From Dallia pectoralis (Eukaryota; Chordata; Actinopteri; Esociformes; Umbridae), in contig CM055728.1 of assembly GCA_029465975.1 (NCBI GenBank), forward strand, positions 21,367,133 to 21,431,132: DNA of 64,000 bases, read 5' to 3'. The position numbers were made by a program, and so were the translations under genes. Below the pieces are notes generated by a model. The model was not told where the DNA came from. It ran no database searches and saw nothing but the letters and a program-made list of their open reading frames with translations. This document shows positions 12,191-25,864 of the stretch, one piece after another (positions within the stretch are counted from its first letter, which is position 1; each line of letters starts with the position of its first letter).

Positions 12191-15100
12191 TAACCAATTA
12201 CGACAACACCCAATACCCTTGCATGCAATAACTAAACAGTGACTCTGTGACCCATTGATATCACCAATCACTTTCTATGCGTCACGTTTGTGGTTAAAGG
12301 CAAAAGCAGGTGCTTCACAAGTGAGGATGTCTGCTTCGGATTATCTTCAGCTCCGTTCTTCTCCAAAGTTTTTGCCTTCCCAAAACTTTGACAAAGCTTC
12401 AACTGCTCATCTGATTCAGAAACCTTCTTCCCAAGCATCCCCGGGGTTGTTGGTGATTTCACTGTCAGACATTATTCACAGCTTTGGTCATATTCTAGTC
12501 ATCAACTGCTTTTCTTCCTTGGCCAACGTAGTCGTTTTCGACTGCTGACAACTTAATCAATCAGAAACACCTGTGAGCTTAATATCCCAATACTTACCAT
12601 GAGATGATGGACAGACACTGCTGGACAGACACTACCTACAATTAATTAATTGTATTTTCATAGGTTCACAACACAAATAACAGTTTCGACATTAATGTCC
12701 CAATACATATGATGATTCAACTTTTTTGAATTCGATGTTTCCTGTTTGTATACATCAGCAAAGTTGGTCATTTTTGTTTTTTGCTGGTATTTGCAGTACC
12801 ATGTAAAACACATTAAATGATAACAACATGAAAATGACCGCGTTCTGAAGTTGGGCATTACTTTTACAAATTCTCATTGCGACGCTATTTTGTGAGGCGA
12901 TTTGGAAATCTAGAGGAAGTTTGCGTGTGAGCAGGGCAGGTGGAAGTGTGTGTCCTCAATATTCAGTAACAACTAACCAGTCTGGCTGTGATTTTTTTGT
13001 TCAATACATTCTTTAACACTCTGTCACGCAGAAATGCATCTTCCACTGTTGCCGTTGCCCATGTATCGAAAATTATAGCCGTGAAGTAAAGCAAAAGGTT
13101 TGTCAGTGACACCTGCCATCAGTTCAGCAGTGTGTCCCGGCTTCTGCCTCAGGATGACTGAAGAAACTGAAAAGCTGGTTTTAATAGAGAAAAAGGTTTT
13201 CAATTCCCGCTGAGCTGCTATGTGGAGTCAGCAATTTCCCTCTATACCTCCAACTCCAATTTGACATGCATTTTTGACTGCTAATGTGTACCTCACCTCC
13301 CCATCTGGGTCCAACTAGAACATCTGGTAAAGATGCCACTGCATCTGCCCCTAAGGACACGGATATAGCCCGGGCGACGAAATCCAGACACCACTGGCTT
13401 ATTTTAACTGCAAACATTTAGCTTTATGTGTAATTAGAAACGCTTTTATCTTTTTGGGATTTTTGTGTATACTCTTTTTATTTTTATACTGTAGAAGACA
13501 AAGTCTAAGCATAAAATCAAGACTGCAACATTGACAGTTCTCCTGTGCCTGCATACATAATTCGATGGAGCACACGTGACTAACCAAAAACACCCTGGCA
13601 GCCAATTCTGTATAAAAAGTGTTTTTCTTTCTTAATGATGAAACCAATCTATACTTTACCCTGATGGTAATTGTTTGATTTCAAGGTCCTGGAGTACAGA
13701 GGCAAATAAGAACATTCTTCACTGTCCCAACGCTTATTGGAGTGTATTATTTTGTCTGGGAATGGGAGATTTACCCCACGTTGTGCCACAGTGCCATTGA
13801 ATTTGTCATTCTGATCTGATTTATTGTCATTTCGTGTAATTTAGCTAGAGAATTGCCCAGTGCTAAAGCAATTTATTTGTCTGTGCTCTTTCACCAGTAG
13901 GCCGTAATTACCTTTCCTGTTGCGGTATTGGGCTAAAGTCATCTTAGCATAAAAGATTTTAAAATTAGATACATGCAGATAATGGGCCTGCAGCTTTTTA
14001 AATGATCCTGCTTAGATTATGATCGTAGAGAATTCACCATAGAGCGGAAAACCTCGGCTAAAGAGATAGATAACGCATTCAGGATATACCATTCTGTTAT
14101 AGGCCACCTACATAATGGTCTTGATTTAAATGCAGCTGAGGTAACATAGAGTGCAGGACATTTACACAGAAAGATCCGGATGTATCGTGGTGCACATTTG
14201 TAAAATGTAACCAGGAGACACAATAAATGTGTACCGGTGTTCAGGGCCCTGACTGGCCTTAAAAATGAGAATATATCAAGAGGAAGAGTCTAAAACATAA
14301 TTGCTGCAAGGCGGGGTCATCTGACCCACTCATAGTGGTTGTCCTTGGGTTCCCCCTCTTTTGTTTCCCTCCTGCTCCCCATAACTGCTTTTCTGGGGCC
14401 CTTTTATCCTCCTCTGATATGGCATGATTGGGGCCCAGGTGTGCCTTGTCAAGGGGTGCCAGCCAGGTTACATTCAAGAGCCCCAGTTTGCAGTCTTTTG
14501 CCAGATGGTTCTTACTGCAGCGTTGGTCTTGATGCTAATGCACTTTCGTGCCACAGAAGGTGGTGACAACAGGTCCCACGATTGAATTTACCATTCTAGT
14601 GACACAGATTATCAGATTAATGGAACATAATACAATCTGCCTGCAGATCTGCCTGCAAACCAAATGGAGGCACTACTGGGCCAAGGAACTAGGACATTCA
14701 TTACATTAGCTCTTTATCTGCCTGCTTCCTTATAAAACAGTTTTCCTCCAGGCACATCAATAACCCTTTCTTACATGCTAAGTAGTCTGCCTGCAAAAGT
14801 CTTAAGTCATTGCATCGTTATCCTAGTAGTATTTGTCTTGGGCAATGGTAATTTAAATACTGGCAATGTTGATTGGCAAAACCTAAATTAGGTGTCATTT
14901 CATGTACGTGGAAATGCCTTGGATTTAGGTATATGACATCCCAAGTCTCCTCAAACTTCATGAATGGACAACATCACCACTAACCTATCAACCTGATGTA
15001 TTGACGATATTGGAAACTTTCTTTTAACCCAGAAATTTTCAATACTGACAGGTCCATTATGAATGGTGGAGTGGCTATTGTTGTGGAAAATATACATTTA

Positions 15101-17374
15101 GTTTGTGAAGTTCAGTAATAGTGAGATAAAACGTATATTCACATGTGATATGGACATCATTGAGTGGGCCCAAAACGTTAAGAACGGAAAGCACGAGACC
15201 CTGGATAACAGGATCTACGAGAAGCTTTACATTGTTAGAGGGCCCAATGCTAGAAACAGATGTCCTGTTTTGCCTAATCTGTATGTAATCATATGTATAT
15301 GTCTTTGTTCGCCTCATGTGTTGTCATCACAAATCGAATTGTAACTGACCTCCCTTGACCTGACTGAGGAGTGACCCTCGGGTTTTTGTGACAGCTCCAT
15401 ACATTTCCTATATTACTGTATATTTTAATTAGATCATGTGTAAGCCTCATCCGTTCTCCATCCGGTATTGATAAGTTCGTGTGGAAGGGTGTGCGTAAAT
15501 TTACCCCTATATATATGTGACTTTGTACTCCTGTACTCTGGGAAATAACCTGCCACCGCATTGTTACCGTGAGCGCGTGTGTTAAGGTTTTCCTCATCTA
15601 TCAATTAAACTGTTAGAGTTAACTTGAGAGATACTCTTGTCTGTTCTTATTTCGAGTCTGAGTTCAGTGTGTATTTGCTTAATGTTATTCTAGAGACATA
15701 GGTATAGTAACATTAATTACGTGGTATTAGAAATAATTCCATAACACTATCTATAAAGAATATGCTCAATTATCCTATGAAGATATATGTCTTAACAGTT
15801 TGATTTTGTAAGTTATTTGTAATCTCAACCGTGTTCTTCATAGACCCTAATGGTACTTGTATCACTGTCTGTTTACTTAACCATACATAAGTAAAATGCC
15901 TTCCTCTCATTATTTTCTAACGTTTCCTGAAACATTTTGGCCAAACACTAGCTGGCCTTCCTTTACGACATTCCTCATAGAATTCACTTAATTTCCTGTT
16001 ATGAGGAAACCTGGTCCAATTTTATAAAACTATTGGAAAAACCCTTACCTCACTGTCCTTAATAAACATACTCCACTTAAAATGTATTTGATTGATATAT
16101 TGTTTCTGATTCAGCACAAACAGGGACTCTAGCATCCAGAAAGCTCTCTGACTAGAAATTATTTGGGAAAACTAGGAATAAGTGCAATCAGCTAATTGGG
16201 ATAGCTAAGGCAAGTTTCTGTTGTGCAGTCAGGCTTCAGAGATAGCCATGGTTGGATTCCAACAACATGATCTTAAATGACTTCATAGCTGCCCTAAAAC
16301 CGAAGCTCTATTGTTGTGGTTTGTGTTTACAAGGACAGGTATTAAGTATATTGAGCATTCTGAAGATAGCATTATGCCAACTTTTCCCAGGTGTACATAA
16401 AGCCAGAATATTTGTAACAGGTCCATTTCAATCTGTCTCCATCACAAGATTGTAGAACGTTTTTCTTATTTCTGAATGTCGGGTTGTTCCCAACGCTAAC
16501 GCGTTTGTCTCTTTTAAGCTTTGCCAAGCCAGCCTCACACATCTTTAATGGGCCGTGACCTGGGTCTTTACTTTCTCCATTCTATTTCATCTCTTCCCTT
16601 TTCCCATACAAAACCTTTTCCCATTGTCCACCCCCTCCAGTCTTTTGGGGCAAGTGGGATTTAGTGTTGGCTCTCCTCATTCTTGCAGATGGGGGCGTGG
16701 GATCAGATACATCTGGCAGGAGGCAGCGTTGTGTCTCTCAGCCCATCACTAAGACCTTTCTCCAGTAGTGAATGGTGTGCCTGAGCTGAGCCTGGGAAGC
16801 CTTCATTCATAATGAATTCTGTGTTTTAGTAGGCCGATCTGACCATGAAGATATAAATATCTTCTTTTGTTTCCCAGCAGAACAGAATATGCCAGGCAAA
16901 GCAGCCCGTCCTCTTTCTGTGTCTCTCTACTGTACAGTTACTGGAGCCGTGCATCTTTATTATTTCAGGGCCAAAATATAAGTACATGCATGTGCAGGCA
17001 GTGCCGTCTTTAATTCATGAGGCAAAATCCTAGGCTGTTTTTTTTATTCAACAGTATTGGCAAAACTGTATCCAACCTCAATACTATATATTGTAAATCC
17101 TGTGGTGATCCTGATACTTCATAATTCAACTGTGAACTAGGATAACGAATCTACACCATCGGTGTCCCTACCAGCCGCTGTCAGGGTAAAGGAGCAGCGT
17201 ACACTTTTATCTATGTTTATATTGACCAGTTTGCTAACACAGGCCTTTGTTTTCCTCCCATGCCACGCCAGGCAGGGCTGAGAACTGCCTGAATAGGAAA
17301 GCCGCCTGAGGCAGGTGATGTTGGACTCACTGGTTATGCCAGTCAGTCCAGCAGGAGCCAATACACAGTCCAAC
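12191..17374. other. non-coding, nothing recognised
   Basis: About 5 kb with no convincing exon, RNA gene or named repeat. Reading frames of 65-105 codons exist on both strands (for example 15289-15597 and 14259-14477 on the - strand) but lack domain signatures, repeats of homologous sequence, or paired splice signals. Confidence 0.5.
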
Positions 17375-17902
17375 CGAGGCGGACACTCAGAGGCAGACAC
17401 ACAGAGGCAGACCCTCAGAGGCAGACACACAGAGGCGGACACACAGAGGCAAACACAGAGGCGGACACACAGAGGCGGACACTCAGAGGCAGACACTCAG
17501 AGGCAGACACTCAAAGGCAGACACTCAGAGGCAGACACTCAGAGGCAGACAGTCAGAGGCAGACACACAGAGGCGGACACACAGAGGCAAACACAGAGGC
17601 GGACACACAGAGGCGGACACTCAGAGGCGGACACACAGAGGCGGACACACAGAGGCAGACACTCAGAGGCAGACACTCAGAGGCAGACACTCAAAGGCAG
17701 ACATTCAAAGGCAGACACTCAGAGGCAGACACTCAGAGGCAGACACACAGAGGCAGACAGTCAGAGGCAGACACACAGAGGCGGACCCTCAGAGGCAGAC
17801 ACACAGAGGCAGACACACAGAGGCAGACACACAGAGGCGGACCCTCAGAGGCAGACACACAGAGGCAGACACACAGAGGCAGACACACAGAGGCAGACAC
17901 AC
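17375..17902. repeat. 14-bp minisatellite, about 38 copies
   Basis: Array of GAGGCAGACACACA/GAGGCAGACACTCA units (14 bp), with GGCGGAC, CCCTCA and AAAGGCAG variants and occasional 12-bp units (AGGCAAACACAG). Because 14 is not a multiple of three, translation of the + strand cycles through a 14-residue pattern rich in Arg, Gln, Thr and His; this explains the 202-codon frame at 17315-17923, which is not a gene. The - strand frame over it is equally artificial. Confidence 0.95.
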
Positions 17903-18036
17903 CCAGCGACAGAGAGGAACTGAACAGAGACTAGGCTGCAGGCCTTTCCTACTGGGCACTCATCCACCACTTTATTAGTCTGGCACAGTGGAAGAGGAGA
18001 GCCTGCTGTGGAGGGACCACACCCGTGCCAACAACA

Positions 18037-18049
18037 CACACACACGCAC

Positions 18050-18121
<72 letters not shown>
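18037..18121. repeat. CA dinucleotide microsatellite
   Basis: About 85 bp of (CA)n interrupted by several CG steps (CACGCACACACG, ACGCACGC). The transitions from CA to CG break the run into pure tracts of up to about 14 repeats, a typical polymorphic vertebrate microsatellite. Confidence 0.95.
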
Positions 18122-18123
<2 letters not shown>

Positions 18124-18244
18124 GGAATCGTTATCCTGGTGAGGACACACAATCCTTTATGCCTAACCCTATAGATAATGGAGACTCTACCAGGTCAGAA
18201 GAATGGGAATACAAACACACATTTTTTGGTACTAGTAGGGACCG

Positions 18245-19730
18245 GAAACACATAAATCCATATTTAATATCATCTGGTCGTACATTTGACGCTAAACATA
18301 AATCCTTGTTTCCTATCCCCTACTCCTAAATCTGACACTAAACATAATTTCTTGTTTCCTATCCCCTAGTCCTAAATCTGACACTAAACATAATTTCTTG
18401 TTTCCTATCCCCTTGTCCTAAATCTGTCACTAAACATAAATCCTTGTTTCCTATCCCCTAGTCCTAAATCTGTCACTAAACATAAATCCTTGTTTCCTAT
18501 CCCCTAGTCCTAAATCTGACACTAAACATAATTTCTTGTTTCCTATCCCCTAGTCCTAAATCTGTCACTAAACATAAATCCTTGTTTCCTATCCCCTAGT
18601 CCTAAATCTGTCACTAAACATAAATCCTTGTTTCCTATCCCCTAGTCCTAAATCTGACACTAAACATAATTTCTTGTTTCCTATCCCCTAGTCCTAAATC
18701 TGTCACTACACATAATTTCTTGTTTCCTATCCCCTAGTCCTAAATCTGACACTAAACATAATTTCTTGTTTCCTATCCCCTAGTCCTAAATCTGTCACTA
18801 AACATAAATCCTTTTTTCCTATCCCCTAGTCCTAAATCTGTCACTAAACATAAATCCTTGTTTCCTATCCCCTAGTCCTAAATCTGACACTAAACATAAT
18901 TTCTTGTTTCCTATCCCCTAGTCCTAAATCTGTCACTAAACATAAATCCTTGTTTCCTATCCCCTAGTCCTAAATCTGACACTAAACATAATTTCTTGTT
19001 TCCTATCCCCTAGTCCTAAATCTGACACTAAACATAAATCATTGTTTCCTATCCCCTAGTCCTAAATCTGACACTAAACATAAATCCTTGTTTCCTATCC
19101 CCTAGTCCTAAATCTGACACTAAACATAATTTCTTGTTTCCTATCCCCTAGTCCTAAATCTGTCACTAAACATAAATCCTTGTTTCCTATCCCCTAGTCC
19201 TAAATCTGTCACTAAACATAAATCCATGTTTCCTATCCCCTAGTCCTAAATCTGTCACTAAACATAAATCCTTGTTTCCTATCCCCTAGTCCTAAATCTG
19301 ACACTAAACATAATTTCTTGTTTCCTATCCCCTAGTCCTAAATCTGTCACTAAACATAATTTATTGTTTCCTATCCCCTAGTCCTAAATCTGTCACTAAA
19401 CATAAATTCTTGTTTCCTATCCCCTAGTCCTAAATCTGACACTAAACATAATTTCTTGTTTCCTATCCCCTAGTCCTAAATCTGACACTAAACATAAATC
19501 ATTGTTTCCTATCCCCTAGTCCTAAATCTGTCACTAAACATAATTTCTTGTTTCCTATCCCCTAGTCCTAAATCTGTCACTAAACATAAATCCTTGTTTC
19601 CTATCCCCTAGTCCTAAATCTGACACTAAACATAATTTCTTGTTTCCTATCCCCTAGCCCTGAATCAAATTCTAACCATACATCCTGGTTTATTATCCCC
19701 TAGTTCTAAATTGAATACTAAGCATACATA
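18245..19730. repeat. 46-bp minisatellite, about 32 copies
   Basis: Array of a 46-bp unit that includes CACTAAACATAA, TTGTTTCCTATCCCCTAGT and CCTAAATCTG. Three main variants are seen: A (CTGACAC with AATTTCTT), B (CTGTCAC with AAATCCTT) and C (CTGACAC with AAATCATT). Units at both edges (about 18245-18320 and 19660-19730) are strongly diverged, the usual sign of old, inactive array borders, while inner units are nearly identical. No long frame spans it because the unit contains stop codons. Confidence 0.95.
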
Positions 19731-22559
19731 TTAGAGCGTTCTGTCACCGAAGATGTAATTTATGAAATCACACGTTAGGATATTCTCCTGATGATGATTT
19801 TTATTTGGAGTGACAATATACCCGTTTATTAAACGGCAAATGCAAATGTTGCCGATCAGGCCAATTGCTACTGCACAAGGAAAGCATGTTTTGACAACAC
19901 CATAAACGTCTTGTTTTTTAAATCACCGATGGCAGCTGGTGGAACCAAAGCAATGGTATGGGCAGTTTCCTTATTACTGCACACAATGGGTTACTTCATC
20001 AAAATAATATGCCAAACTAATACAACAGTGCAACTATTTTATAATTTCCTGTTCAAACGGGGTTTTTCCGATCGGTCAGGTCACCCTATATGAAACGTCC
20101 CTGCTGACGGGTCAGGCCACCTTCTTTCGTGTTGCAGCTATGTCTCTGCTTGAGTCGAGGAGATACTTAATGCACCCGACCTGCTTCACTTCAGCCCTGT
20201 GGATGTGAATTGGGGCAGTATCATTCCTCTCTGTTTCTGGTCCAATATCGGCTTATTCGTCTTGCTGGAGTTGAGGGAGAGGGTTGTTGTCCTGGCTGAA
20301 CCCTGCCAGTGCTGATGTTTTTTCTGCAGGTTGTCTCGTCATCATCAGCAATCCGGGCTTTCACTATCGTGTCATCGGCAGTCGTGTCGGGGTTGTGTGC
20401 AGCGGACAGTCATGGGTGAGCGCCCTGAGGGACCTTATGTTGACAAGTCTATGGTGTTAAACACTGAGCTGTAGTTGATAAATGGCATCCTCACCGCTAG
20501 TCCTCTGTGGAAGTGGGCGAGGGCAGTGTGGAGTGCAATAGAGATTGTGTCGCTCGTTGACATGTTTGGGCGGTATGACAGAGTCTCTCGGGGTGATCGT
20601 GTTTGTGTGTGCAATGACCAGCCTGTGACACAGTTTTATACCGACACATATGGAATGTTACTAACGGTGCATTTATTTGTGTTAATGTATCTGCTCAATT
20701 TTGGTGGGTTTGTTGGAATGAACTGACTGTCTGCAGTGCTTAAATTCGTTGATCGCCGTCGCCTGTGGCCTGTTGCCTGAAAAACTTAAATCTGTTTTGA
20801 AGGGAGCATCGGACTGCTTGGAAGATGACACAAATGGACATTGGGTTTGAATTAGGAAGCACATAGAGTATGAATGGAGAAGTAGACCACGGATGTTGTT
20901 AAACGTTGAGTTGAATTTGTTTCTAGGTGGTATGCATTTCTTTCGATTAAGACAAGTGTTAGTGAGATTAATAACGTTGCCTCGATCTTAGTCACCAATG
21001 GCAGTCTTGTTGTGGTCAATTTTATGTGTGAGGCACAGAGAGCCGTGAAGTTGCCAGAATCTTGACAAGCCAGGTGTCATGCTTTGCAATTCATGGCAGG
21101 GAACCTGCTAACATAGACACCTCTGGGGTGTTGATGGAAGTTGAGTTGAAACGGCTAAAGAAAATACCAGTTATGATTGACGCTCATTGCCTGACAGACA
21201 TGATGAATGGATAAAGGGAAGGAAATGGTTTGGTTGGTGCTTTTGTTTATTTGCCAAGAAGAGCTTCCTATAGATGTATAATGAGGTATGATATGCAGAA
21301 GAGCATTTACTCGAAAATTGTACAATGTGAAAATTAGGGAACTTGTTCGGGTTATTAACTATATGCAACTAAAATGTGTAAAAGGGACATTGAAGGGCAA
21401 AAATCAGTGTGAAAATTGTGGTATGAATCATTAGGCAACGTTTGCATAGTGAAACTCATTTTGGCAGCAGCAAATCAGTATCTGGGACTCCAATAGTCCA
21501 GTGCAGAATACATGCAAGGGCCGATTATGTTTAATGATGTACCGCTCTCCAGAACTGTGTTTCTTTTAACAGCAGACATATTGTTGTGTTTTTCTGTTAA
21601 TTCAAATGAATCGTATTCTTATTCTCATTATTATACATTTTCTGCAGAGTAATTATTGACGTCCCACACGTTGTGATGTTTTTAAACCTTTTATTTGGGT
21701 GTAATCCGCCGGTAAACCGTATAGAAGAGGTAAACGAGATGCAAATAATAGATGGTGTTGGAAGGAAAAAACCACCGCTATGTCAAGCAAGTTTTAAAAT
21801 AAATTAGCTGTTTATGCCAACATCACCATCTGTCTCGTGAGTCTAAGAGCGTCGTCCAGCAATTTCACAACAGCACACGTGCTTCTGTCAAAATTGGGGA
21901 GACACATCCAATATAATGTTATGGGGAAGAGATCTGAGCATGGGGATTCTGGGGTCCAGGCAAATGTCTACATTAGTCATGGAATATTCCTCTTTTTTGA
22001 TTGGAAGCATCCGTAATTTGAAACAGGATATTTTATATCCCATTGAGAAACTCTGCTCTTCGCGAGTGGGCTGTGGTGATGAAGCTGCCTATGGATTTGT
22101 GCTTGCAGTCAGTTATGTACAAGGCCCCGCTGAAATAATTCATAGCCGTGCTCTAAAAGCAGCGAAGTGAGCGGTGTGAAATGTAATTGGAAAAATATGT
22201 CTACTATTGCCTTATTTGGCTAGGTGATATTTCAGGTTGAATATTCCAACACATTATTTTGAGAACAGTCACCCTTCAGTGCAGGTGTGTTTTCTCCGAT
22301 ATGTTTATGAAAATAAAAGAGTCACGACTTGGCTTATCTATACCCTATCACGATGTTGTTTGTGAAAAATGTGTTTCATGTTTCATTGATTTGAAAGGCG
22401 GTGGGTGGTAGCTGTGGACAATTGATAAGAGCCCCAGTAAATGTTAAAGAAACTGTTTGGAAATCGAAAAGTCCCTGTATGTGGGGAAACATTGGTTGGG
22501 GATGTCTTTTCAAACTGCTCTTGCTCTTATTTCATTTTTTTCCCTCCAGAATCTCATCA
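19731..22559. other. upstream non-coding, nothing recognised
   Basis: About 2.8 kb with no recognisable gene or repeat. Frames such as 20475-20726 and 21916-22170 on the + strand carry no signature. One or more untranslated grm4 exons could lie here unseen. Confidence 0.5.
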
Positions 22560-23043
22560 CTTTGCCCTTTTATCTTTCAGGTGTCTAGTGAGGAGGAAGG
22601 CCATGTCTGAGAACTTACGGGTTTGCTTGGGCTGACTGGACTTTTTGCCTGCATCTGGGGTGTTAGAGAGGAAAACAAGCTAAACGCCGCTGACGAAGTG
22701 GAGAAGAGGCTTATCTGCCATCTTGGTTCTCTCTAATACCCCCCGAGATGGATGTCTATGGACGCACACCTGCCTCATGCAAAATTGTTTAGTTCCTCCA
22801 CACAGTCACTACTGCCTTAAAACACAGAGAATACACCATAAGAAACAGGAGGGAGAGAAAAGGCTCATTAGCAATACTGTAATGCTATCAAAGCTAGGAG
22901 ACCTGAGAAGATACGGATGAGTGCTGTGCTCTGAAGGAAATTGAGACCAACCTTCAGGCCATTTGTTTATGGGTGGGAGTTTTAATCTCCCTTCCTTACA
23001 GAGACTTTAACTTAGTTTAAGGTTTAACTCAACCCCTTCTGTC
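22560..23043 (+). other. grm4: grm4 5' UTR with two candidate splice acceptors
   Basis: Two good 3' splice sites precede the grm4 start codon: CTTTGCCCTTTTATCTTTCAG ending at 22580, and TCTCCCTTCCTTACAG ending at 23001. Either could begin the exon that carries the start codon; the second leaves a 42-base leader in that exon and the first leaves about 460 bases with several upstream ATGs. In mammals the first coding exon of group III receptors is likewise preceded by untranslated exons. Choosing between them needs transcript data. Confidence 0.4.
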
Positions 23044-23589
23044 ATGATTTTTGTGGGAGTCTTTGTGAAGAGGTTTACGAATGGCTGCCATGGAGGTGGG
23101 CTGGCCTGGTCCCGTGGGGCCTTGTTGCTGGCCTGTTGTATCCTGGTAGCCCTGGGGGCTAAGCCAAAGACACCTGGCCACACGCACCTGAACTCCATCC
23201 GCATAGACGGGGACATTTCTCTTGGTGGCCTCTTCCCTGTGCATGCCAGAGGCAATGATGGTAAAGCCTGTGGGGAGCTGAAGAAGGAGAAGGGCATTCA
23301 CAGGCTGGAGGCCATGCTGTTTGCCCTGGACCGCATCAACAGCGACCACACCCTGCTGCCCAACATCACTCTCGGAGCCCGGATCCTGGACACCTGTTCC
23401 CGGGACACTCACGCCCTGGAGCAGTCGCTCACATTTGTCCAGGCACTCATTGAGAAGGACGGCACTGACATAAAGTGCTTGAGCGGCGGGCCGCCCATCA
23501 TCACCAAGCCTGAGAGAGTGGTGGGTGTCATCGGGGCGTCTGCCAGCTCCGTATCAATCATGGTGGCCAACATCCTGCGCCTCTTCAGG
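23044..23589 (+). CDS. grm4: Metabotropic glutamate receptor 4, first coding exon
   Basis: Encodes the first 182 residues of a class C G-protein-coupled receptor that senses synaptic glutamate and couples to Gi/o, mainly at presynaptic terminals. After a long n-region, residues 25-39 (GALLLACCILVALGA) form the signal-peptide core. The N-terminal lobe of the Venus-flytrap domain follows, with SIRIDGD (51-57), LGGLFPVH, CGELKKEKGIHRLEAM, an N-glycosylation site at N107 (NITL) and VIGASASSVSIMVANILRLF. Glutamate-contact positions known from mGluR4 are kept, offset by 9: K83, R87 and S168. GGPPIITKPERVVGVIGAS favours receptor 4 over 6, 7 or 8. The exon ends after an Arg codon at a GTAAGT donor (23590), the exon boundary used across this family. 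The last residue is Arg where mammals have Lys. The start at 23044 is the first ATG in frame; its context is unremarkable. The remaining exons lie outside the window. Confidence 0.9.
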
Positions 23590-25514
23590 GTAAGTGGGCG
23601 CTCAGCTTACACATATTTGTTTATGACCCCGTGAATGATGTTGGTGACTGTGAAAGTGGCGTCTCAACCGACGTGTGTGTAGGCTGGTGGCACGCTGCAC
23701 TCTGGGAATCTCCTGCAGTGCCATTACAGCACTAGAATGGTCTAGAATGGTCTTCTTGAGGATGTTTGCTGTATGTACAGAATGCATGTTTTTAGTTTAG
23801 TAGACTCTTATCTGGTACAAATACGTTGCATGTATTTTCATGAAAATTAGAACATGTGGTAACTCTAGTTAGATCTCTAGTTAATCTATCCTTTCAGACA
23901 GACAGGCTCTTTGTCTTTAGAAATGTGTAATATATTACGTATTTCTCATAGGTATCGAATCATGTGCCAAATTCGTGGTCATACCAATCAGGATTGAAAA
24001 GTCCTACACATTTTCCCTAATCAAACCAAATGCAGAGAGTCCCGTGTATGTGTATGCTGCCGATCTGTAATTGCTCCAGATGATGCTGTCATGTTGTGGA
24101 TATCCTTTCAGAACCAGACATTTCATTTACAGGCCAGACTGTTGAGGCTCATCTTCCGATCTGAGCCTCTGTCTGTAATTACATTAATTTGGGAAGAGTC
24201 TTTAGTGGTGCTTTGCTTCTAATTAAATGAGCGAAGTCATGCATGTCAATCTGTGAGCTAGTTCGCCACTTGTCTGAGATCTCAAACCAGCCTCAACAGC
24301 TTGTGTTTCGCTTTAAGGATGCAATCAATATGTGCCGGTGTGAAAACAAAAAATAACACAACAAGTCCTTTCATAATGTCAACACAAAGCGTCATGGCAA
24401 CGAATTCGGTCAGGCGCCTGCCATTGCTAACTGGTGGGTTATAACGTAGCTACAGTTTCATGAAGTTCGTGAACCATAGGGGACATGGTGGGTAAGACTG
24501 GCTGTGCTTGTATTTGTTCTAAACCTCCTGTCTTTAGCTTTGTGTCAATGAATTCACTTAATCCAACATCAGCAGCACAGTGGCTCATGTTATCCGTATT
24601 GTGTTCAGTGTGACGGAGATAACAGCTCATGCTTGGATGTCATACGGAGGATCGGCTGGTTGGATTTAAACTCTGTGTGATCGGTGTTCTTCGTCTCTCA
24701 GGTCACCCCGGTGGTGTGCGTGTAATGATATTTTACTCCTGCACAAAGAGCTGCCGGTTCCCTGTTTGTACTGCAGTTCAGCTCAACACAAGCCAGCTCC
24801 CCCTCTGCCTCTCTGATAGAAGCTATGCACCTTGTCGGTGGATCCACCGCTATGCGGTCTTTTCTGAGTTCTGTGCAAATACCTTTCAAGTTCTCTGACT
24901 AAGAAGAAGAGAAACATCCCGTGGGGAGGCGGTCTATTGCAGTGGCTGGCAGTAACTTTTTTGTGTGTCTGCTGTAATGACGTTACCAGTGTCGTTTTCG
25001 CATCATGCTGGCAACCCTCTGCCTGGCTCCACCGGTTTACATCACTGTAATTAGCTCCACGTAAAGGCCCCCCTGTTCATGAATAAATAATTATATTGTC
25101 ATAAGTATTATCTATTATACAACACGTATAGACGCAGTACTCTAATAGAGCTTGACCTGATATCTGTGTTCATAAGATGAGTGGGTTTATCAAAGGCAGG
25201 AAGCAGTTTTTAGAGAGACATGTAGACTACTGCACTGACTTTATTGGTACTGGATCTTCTCATTTAACATATCGTATCTCTGGATCTATCTTAGGATTGT
25301 GTCGTGATCACTTAAGAACATTCAATTAAAAGTGTTGTTGGCCCAATATCGATATCCTGGTACATTTAAGCTGTATCTATTAAGCAGATTGTCTATGCTC
25401 TCTGCCATCTAGTAGCCTTGGTATATTTTCCCTACTTTTTTGACGGTGTTTAGTCGTGGCATTTAAACGCAGTCAATCGGGATGAGGAAACTCTTTTTGG
25501 TCGTTTTCACATTT
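23590..25514 (+). other. start of grm4 intron 1
   Basis: Begins with the GTAAGT donor. No further exon, element or RNA gene was recognised in this part. The second coding exon of the family (starting near the IPQISYAST motif) was looked for here and through the rest of the window without success. Confidence 0.6.
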
Positions 25515-25650
25515 TATATGCTTTATTAACTGATGGTGAACGTGGGGATGATAGAGGAACGTTCAGAGTGGCGCAGGCCCGATCTGACCCACGCGGCAGT
25601 GATACGTGTTAGCCTGTAGACAGCGGCCCAGACGATCGGACCACCCCAGG
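25515..25650 (-). mobile_element. tRNA-derived SINE relic, antisense
   Basis: Starts at TATGCTTTATTAACTGATGG and runs through GCAGGCCCGATCTGACCC to TAGCCTGTAGACAGCGGCCC and CCACCCCAGG. In the antisense direction the GATCTGACCC block resembles a worn tRNA B box. It is similar to 9229-9330 and to a widespread teleost SINE consensus that has GGATTTGAACCC at this place. No target duplication was found. Confidence 0.5.
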
Positions 25651-25864
25651 ACACAAACGTTTCAACATAGCTGTCAATCACTTGAAAAGGCGTTCCTGGT
25701 TCCTGTCTACAAAATACAGCGAGTCTATCCAAACTGCCCTGTGAACTCTTTGCATTGACTCTGTGAAACTATAAAACGGACCGTTTTTATTGACATTTAG
25801 TAATTATTGTTTGGCCCAGTTCACTTGTAGCCTGAATGAACCTGTCCACAGCTTTATTAACCCA

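Noticed and set aside
17315..17923. 202-codon + strand frame rich in Arg, Gln, Thr and His
   Set aside because: It is fully explained by the 14-bp minisatellite; the pattern repeats every 14 residues and there is no unique domain.
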